Source: Lentilactobacillus dabitei
GTDB taxonomy: Bacteria > Bacillota > Bacilli > Lactobacillales > Lactobacillaceae
Length of the DNA stretch: 64,000 nt
Reading direction: 5' to 3'
Assembly (NCBI RefSeq): GCF_019061365.1
Contig: NZ_JAHPPD010000001.1
Coordinates: forward strand, 23,449 to 87,448
A program made the position numbers and the translations under genes. Positions 60,694-64,000 of this stretch are shown here, piece by piece (position 1 is the stretch's first letter; every line of letters starts with the position of its first letter). The notes beneath the pieces are model-generated. The model saw only the letters and a list, made by a program, of their open reading frames with translations. It was not told the origin of the DNA and did no database searches.

Positions 60694-61695
60694 TTATTTA
60701 AGATCTTTTTCTTCCCAAGCATCAATTTCAGTTAGAAATTTAGCGAATGCTTGTTGGTCCTTGAATGACGGGAATTCTCCAAGCATAACCGGATCAGCTT
60801 GCTTAGCCTTTTCACCCGTGTTCTGTAAAATCAAGATTGCCTTTTGAGCGGCTGCATTCTGGAACAACTCACCCGGCAAGTTAAGTAGGCCTTGTAAATA
60901 AATCTTGCCCTGCATCCATTTTAGCAGTTGCTTGGCTTCATCCGTCTGGAAAAGTTGACTGGGAACCAAAAAGAACCCGAAGCCACCTTTTTTGACATGG
61001 TTCATTGCAAACTCAATCAATAAATGGTGAACGTATGAATGACCATTTTCAGAGTGAGTGGCAAATCCCTTGGCATTCTTATCAATTGGGTAATAACCAA
61101 TTGGCAGGTCGCTAACGGCAACGTCAACCATTGGGGCCAAGACGTTTTGAACGGCATCTTCATGAAATAATTCGGCATGAATATGCTGAAGTTCAAACGA
61201 ATCGGCGGCAAGTTCAAACATGGCATCATCATTTTCGATTCCGGAAACCGTTGGCGTTAATGACAATGTATTGCTTAACTGGTTATTTAAAGCTGTCAGT
61301 AAATTTCCAGTCCCCATTGCGGGATCAAGCAAGCTGATCGATTCAGTACCCCGGAATATTCCGGAAATGATATAGCCGATCACGTTAGCAATCGTATCAG
61401 GTGTTATTTGGTAATTGGCCTGAACATTATCAACCCGAATTGCTTTTAAAATAGCCATTTGAAGACCTTTGCGAAGGGTTTCAGAATCATATTCGCTTCG
61501 CTTAAATTCCGAACAAATATTGATTAACTTCTTTGCGTCGGCATCATTTAGCCCTGATTCCTCAGTATCCGGATCCTGAATCACGGCCAATGTTTCGATG
61601 AGTGAATCCAAATAGGATTGATCCGTAGCTTTTTGAATCAGCTCGCTGGCTCGGTTCAAAATGTCAAAGAAACGTTCAATTTGTCCTTCTGTCAG
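60694..61695 (-). CDS. YtxK-type N6-adenine methyltransferase-like protein
   Basis: About 333 residues. Motif I SLLDPAMGTGNLLTAL, an acidic IENDD and motif IV VAVSDLPIGYYP (in place of NPPY/F) resemble N-6 DNA methylases of the HsdM/YtxK class; no specificity domain is attached. The gene follows comGG and precedes ackA, as in many Firmicutes. The start is unclear: AAGGAG at 61705-61710 fits ATT 61698 or CTG 61695 best. TTG 61704 touches the site and GTG 61728 has none. I list CTG, giving (M)TEGQIERFFDIL. Confidence 0.85.
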   Translation of the reverse strand: MTEGQIERFFDILNRASELIQKATDQSYLDSLIETLAVIQDPDTEESGLNDADAKKLINICSEFKRSEYDSETLRKGLQMAILKAIRVDNVQANYQITPDTIANVIGYIISGIFRGTESISLLDPAMGTGNLLTALNNQLSNTLSLTPTVSGIENDDAMFELAADSFELQHIHAELFHEDAVQNVLAPMVDVAVSDLPIGYYPIDKNAKGFATHSENGHSYVHHLLIEFAMNHVKKGGFGFFLVPSQLFQTDEAKQLLKWMQGKIYLQGLLNLPGELFQNAAAQKAILILQNTGEKAKQADPVMLGEFPSFKDQQAFAKFLTEIDAWEEKDLK

Positions 61696-61825
61696 AATGC
61701 TCAACTCCTTTTCACAATACTTGAACACTATTAAATACTACCAGAAAAGGCTTTAACAATTCAAGTAAGTTTACAAAAACACAAGGGTTGAAGTCAATAA
61801 TCTTTCAATTTGTAAATAGATGAGG

Positions 61826-62056
61826 TCAATCACGTTCTGCCTGGTGACTTTTTACTGGCGGTTTGAGGTGCGACTGGTGATTGACCATTCGTTTATTTCG
61901 ATAACTTTGCGTGATTTCATAAATCGTTGATATTTCTTTATTATAAGACACACATTGAAAAATTAAACATGTGAGTAGAATACCTGTAAAAATGATTGCA
62001 ACAACCGTCAATGATCCCTGACGGCCTTTATTTTTCGCTGAGTTTTGAATATGCAT
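61826..62056 (-). CDS. comGG: ComGG-like competence pseudopilin, minor
   Basis: 76 residues from ATG 62056: a short basic lead, one hydrophobic helix (GSLTVVAIIFTGILLTCLIF) and a basic tail. There is no standard prepilin site. The position at the end of the comG operon, overlapping comGF by 29 bases, is the main evidence. No clear ribosome binding site. Confidence 0.65.
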   Translation of the reverse strand: MHIQNSAKNKGRQGSLTVVAIIFTGILLTCLIFQCVSYNKEISTIYEITQSYRNKRMVNHQSHLKPPVKSHQAERD

Positions 62057-62465
62057 AACATGTTTGGTCGTTCGAAAAAGTAACGACTGTTTTAAGACAC
62101 CCCCGATCACGTGACCACTTCACATCCTTAACAGCTGTTAATGCACGGATATGTCCCATTTTGACACCGGTTATTCTAATCATGTTATCGTAAAGCTGCA
62201 TGTGATATTTTTTCTTAGTGACCGGGCTATACATTCTGACATCTTTTGATCGCACGTTTTGCAATTCAAACTTAAACCGCTCAGATTCAAGGATTTGGAT
62301 ATATGAATAGAAATCAACCTGATGCCGGTTGCGGGTTTGACCAACATATTTAATCATAACCACAACTGTCCAAACCGCGCAGATGCAGATCATTAAGCTC
62401 ACTAAGCTTTCAATTAACAAATAGCCCTTCCGTTTCTTCCCCTTAATGATGAATTGTCCTCTCAT
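62028..62465 (-). CDS. comGF: ComGF competence pseudopilus protein
   Basis: 145 residues. The basic lead and prepilin-like segment KRKGYLLIESLVSLMICICAVW (Glu after the cleavage Gly) are followed by a C-terminal domain ending VTFSNDQTCYAYSK, as in ComGF. The start lies inside comGE (23-base overlap) with GGAAG upstream. Confidence 0.85.
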   Translation of the reverse strand: MRGQFIIKGKKRKGYLLIESLVSLMICICAVWTVVVMIKYVGQTRNRHQVDFYSYIQILESERFKFELQNVRSKDVRMYSPVTKKKYHMQLYDNMIRITGVKMGHIRALTAVKDVKWSRDRGCLKTVVTFSNDQTCYAYSKLSEK

Positions 62466-62634
62466 AATTCTTCCGTTCTACAACCATAACTTGCTGAGAA
62501 TGATCAATATTTCGATTCATTTGCGTTGTGACGTGAATATAAAACAGGCTGAAAACCGAAATAATTGTTAACCCAATCAATGAATCGATGGCAGTAAAAC
62601 CATTTCTAGTATATTGTTCTAAGACGATAACCAC
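62443..62634 (-). CDS. comGE: ComGE-like competence pseudopilin
   Basis: 63 residues, starting at GTG. Prepilin-type segment NGFTAIDSLIGLTIISVFSLF, with Asp instead of Glu at position 5. Shorter than Bacillus ComGE (115). It overlaps comGD by 29 bases and comGF by 23. Confidence 0.7.
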   Translation of the reverse strand: MVIVLEQYTRNGFTAIDSLIGLTIISVFSLFYIHVTTQMNRNIDHSQQVMVVERKNYERTIHH

Positions 62635-63043
62635 TCCATCCTAATTGAATTCGCTGTTGATATTTTTCCTGACCATCCGTGGTGTACCAATGAATCGTTC
62701 GAGGGCTTTCAAAACCGTCATCCGCCACAGAAAATTGAACATGCTGCTTGAGTTTTAATGTACCAGGATAATTGATGATTTTGCGTTTGATTCGCCGATC
62801 ACCTGGCATAAAGACCATCCGATCACGATTGAAATCAATTCGATAACCGGTATGATAAATCTGAGATTTAATGTTCATTTCATTCCAAGAATCTTCAACC
62901 GCTTCCCGAAGGATATTCTCCGCCGGATTGCCAACTTTAATCAGTTTTGTCAGCGCTAAATCTAGGAACAAAACAGCCACGATGATGCCCATATAGACGA
63001 TCAACTCAATCATCGTAAACGCCGATTTATTTTGTGACTTCAT
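62606..63043 (-). CDS. comGD: ComGD competence pseudopilin
   Basis: 145 residues from ATG 63043. Prepilin segment SAFTMIELIVYMGIIVAVLFLDLAL with Glu5, then a globular domain with IDFNRDRMVFMPGD. Cleaved by ComC. A TTG three codons upstream is an alternative. Overlaps comGC by 17 bases. Confidence 0.85.
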   Translation of the reverse strand: MKSQNKSAFTMIELIVYMGIIVAVLFLDLALTKLIKVGNPAENILREAVEDSWNEMNIKSQIYHTGYRIDFNRDRMVFMPGDRRIKRKIINYPGTLKLKQHVQFSVADDGFESPRTIHWYTTDGQEKYQQRIQLGWSGYRLRTIY

Positions 63044-63341
63044 TGTTTGCAATCTTCAACCCTTCATCTTTAGCCTCTTTCACTTGTTTCTTGGTGAGAT
63101 AGCCCTCTCGATTTAATTCAGTAAAGCCAACCGATTTAACGGTCGGATGCTGGCTGGTATAGGCATCTATCTGAGCCTGGACCACGGAACTCATGGCGGA
63201 GGTGTGCACGGATTGCGCGTGTTTTCTCTGGTTGGTTAGGTTGGGAATAATAATCAAAATCAAGAGGGAAATAATGAACAACACGATCGTCATTTCAATT
63301 AGGGTAAAACCCGCTTTGGCTTTCTTTAAAGTTTTTTTCAT
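63027..63341 (-). CDS. comGC: ComGC major competence pseudopilin
   Basis: 104 residues. KAGFTLIEMTIVLFIISLLILIIIPNL is the type IV prepilin signature with ComC cleavage after Gly. The rest (about 40-104) is the small head domain. It forms the DNA-uptake pseudopilus. AGGAATG precedes the ATG, one base after comGB ends. Confidence 0.95.
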   Translation of the reverse strand: MKKTLKKAKAGFTLIEMTIVLFIISLLILIIIPNLTNQRKHAQSVHTSAMSSVVQAQIDAYTSQHPTVKSVGFTELNREGYLTKKQVKEAKDEGLKIANNEVTK

Positions 63342-63342
63342 G

Positions 63343-63975
63343 TTAATACATTCCTTTCACTGAACTGTATATTGGAACTAGCAGTTGGAAGTAAGTCGAT
63401 ACAATTGTGATGCCAATGATCATAAACATTGCCGGTTGAATGAAGCCAATCATTTTGTTGGTCGTCATAATCATTTCGTCAAACATTAATTTTGAGTACG
63501 CGGTCATTGAATTTGCCATTTCAGCAATCGTATTTCCAGAACTCATAAACTTCAGGATCTCTTTGGGGATGAATTGATGCTGATTGACAAGTTGCTGGAT
63601 TGATCGGCCGCCAACAATTGCTTCATTCAACTGCTGACCAAGTTCATACAATAACGAATGCGGATCAAACTCATTTAATGTGTGGTAAATTTCCTGCACA
63701 CTTAACCCGTTCTTAAGTAAGGTTGCCAAATTGCTGGCCAAATAATAAGCAATGTATCGGCGACAAAGCGGCCCGACAAGTGGCAACTTGACGAGTACCT
63801 GAGCCCGTTTAATGGCATTTTGTCGCCGCAAATGCAGCCAGAAAAGAATACTGCCCGCAACTACTATGATGCCGATGTATTTAATGATCATCGTTGTCGG
63901 GTTCTTGGTTTGACCGACGTTAAGAAGCTGTCCAAGATCTATGATTTTTGATATACTTCTATGTAAAAAGCGAGT
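63343..63975 (-). CDS. comGB: ComGB (GspF-type) C-terminal half, frame interrupted upstream
   Basis: About 210 residues are open from just after a TAA at 63976-63978. The second GspF domain is clear: RRYIAYYLASNLATLLKNGLSV and the C-terminal helix FIQPAMFMIIGITIVSTYFQLLVPIYSSV. ComGB is the polytopic platform of the DNA-uptake pseudopilus (about 320-350 residues), so the N-terminal domain is missing in this frame. All three minus frames have stops in the last 42 bases of the window. The ATG at 63891 has no ribosome binding site. A one-base change in the T run at 63965-63969 would join the neighbouring frame. Confidence 0.7.
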   Translation of the reverse strand, partial: TRFLHRSISKIIDLGQLLNVGQTKNPTTMIIKYIGIIVVAGSILFWLHLRRQNAIKRAQVLVKLPLVGPLCRRYIAYYLASNLATLLKNGLSVQEIYHTLNEFDPHSLLYELGQQLNEAIVGGRSIQQLVNQHQFIPKEILKFMSSGNTIAEMANSMTAYSKLMFDEMIMTTNKMIGFIQPAMFMIIGITIVSTYFQLLVPIYSSVKGMY

Positions 63976-64000
63976 TTAAGCTATGAAAAATTATCCCAGC

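Overview
The window is a stretch of Lactobacillaceae chromosome. Gene content and synteny point to the heterofermentative Lentilactobacillus/buchneri-group side of the family, but that genus call is inference, not a search result. Evidence is the low-to-moderate GC, AGGAGG-type ribosome binding sites, the T-box-controlled hisS-aspS pair, CIRCE-controlled hrcA-grpE-dnaK-dnaJ, a Gram-positive SOS box at lexA, poly(glycerolphosphate) polymerase-type genes, D-lactate dehydrogenase, acetate kinase and a comG pseudopilus operon. I saw no IS element, prophage, CRISPR array, rRNA or tRNA gene.

Layout. Bases 1-2.5 kb: end of yqeY, rpsU, a PPDK-type regulatory kinase/phosphorylase and endonuclease IV. 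2.5-5.8 kb: a wall teichoic acid-type cluster (TagF-like, TagG permease, TagB-like) without its ATPase. 6-10.5 kb: YitT, then hisS-aspS under one T-box leader whose specifier region reads GACAC, containing both an Asp and a His codon. 10.6-13 kb: a SH3/amidase_3 cell-wall hydrolase, a fructosamine-kinase-like protein and a HAD phosphatase. 13.1-18 kb: relA-dtd and prmA-rsmE with an upstream unknown. 18.2-19.3 kb: a gene broken by one in-frame stop codon and a small HTH protein whose promoter has a perfect 18-bp palindrome filling its spacer.

19.3-46.7 kb is one long minus-strand run of housekeeping genes. In transcription order it is rpsB-tsf, pyrH-frr-unknown-uppS-cdsA-rseP-proS-polC, rimP-nusA-ylxR-ylxQ-infB-rbfA-truB-ribF, hrcA-grpE-dnaK-dnaJ and lepA. 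It couples ribosome assembly, translation initiation, replication, envelope-lipid synthesis and heat-shock folding. Several intrinsic-terminator-like hairpins lie between genes that are normally co-transcribed (rpsB/tsf, unknown/uppS, the rimP leader, dnaK/dnaJ, orf/prmA), suggesting internal attenuation or processing.

46.9-64 kb: a HAD nucleotidase, D-LDH, a GIY-YIG protein with a tRNA methyltransferase, PlsC, YneF, YnzC divergent from lexA over one SOS box, HMG-CoA synthase, small proteins, a NagD-like/YutD/YunD phosphohydrolase group, an amino acid permease, ackA, a YtxK-type methyltransferase and the comG operon (GG back to GB). comGB looks interrupted at the window edge.

This is mostly ordinary core genome and I found no clearly new multi-gene system. 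The items most worth a second look are regulatory: the dual-codon T-box, the palindromic operator, the rimP leader terminator and the two CIRCE boxes. Three gene-level oddities also stand out: the nonsense-interrupted ORF, the frr-uppS inserted ORF, and the likely non-canonical start of the YtxK-type gene together with the comGB frame break.
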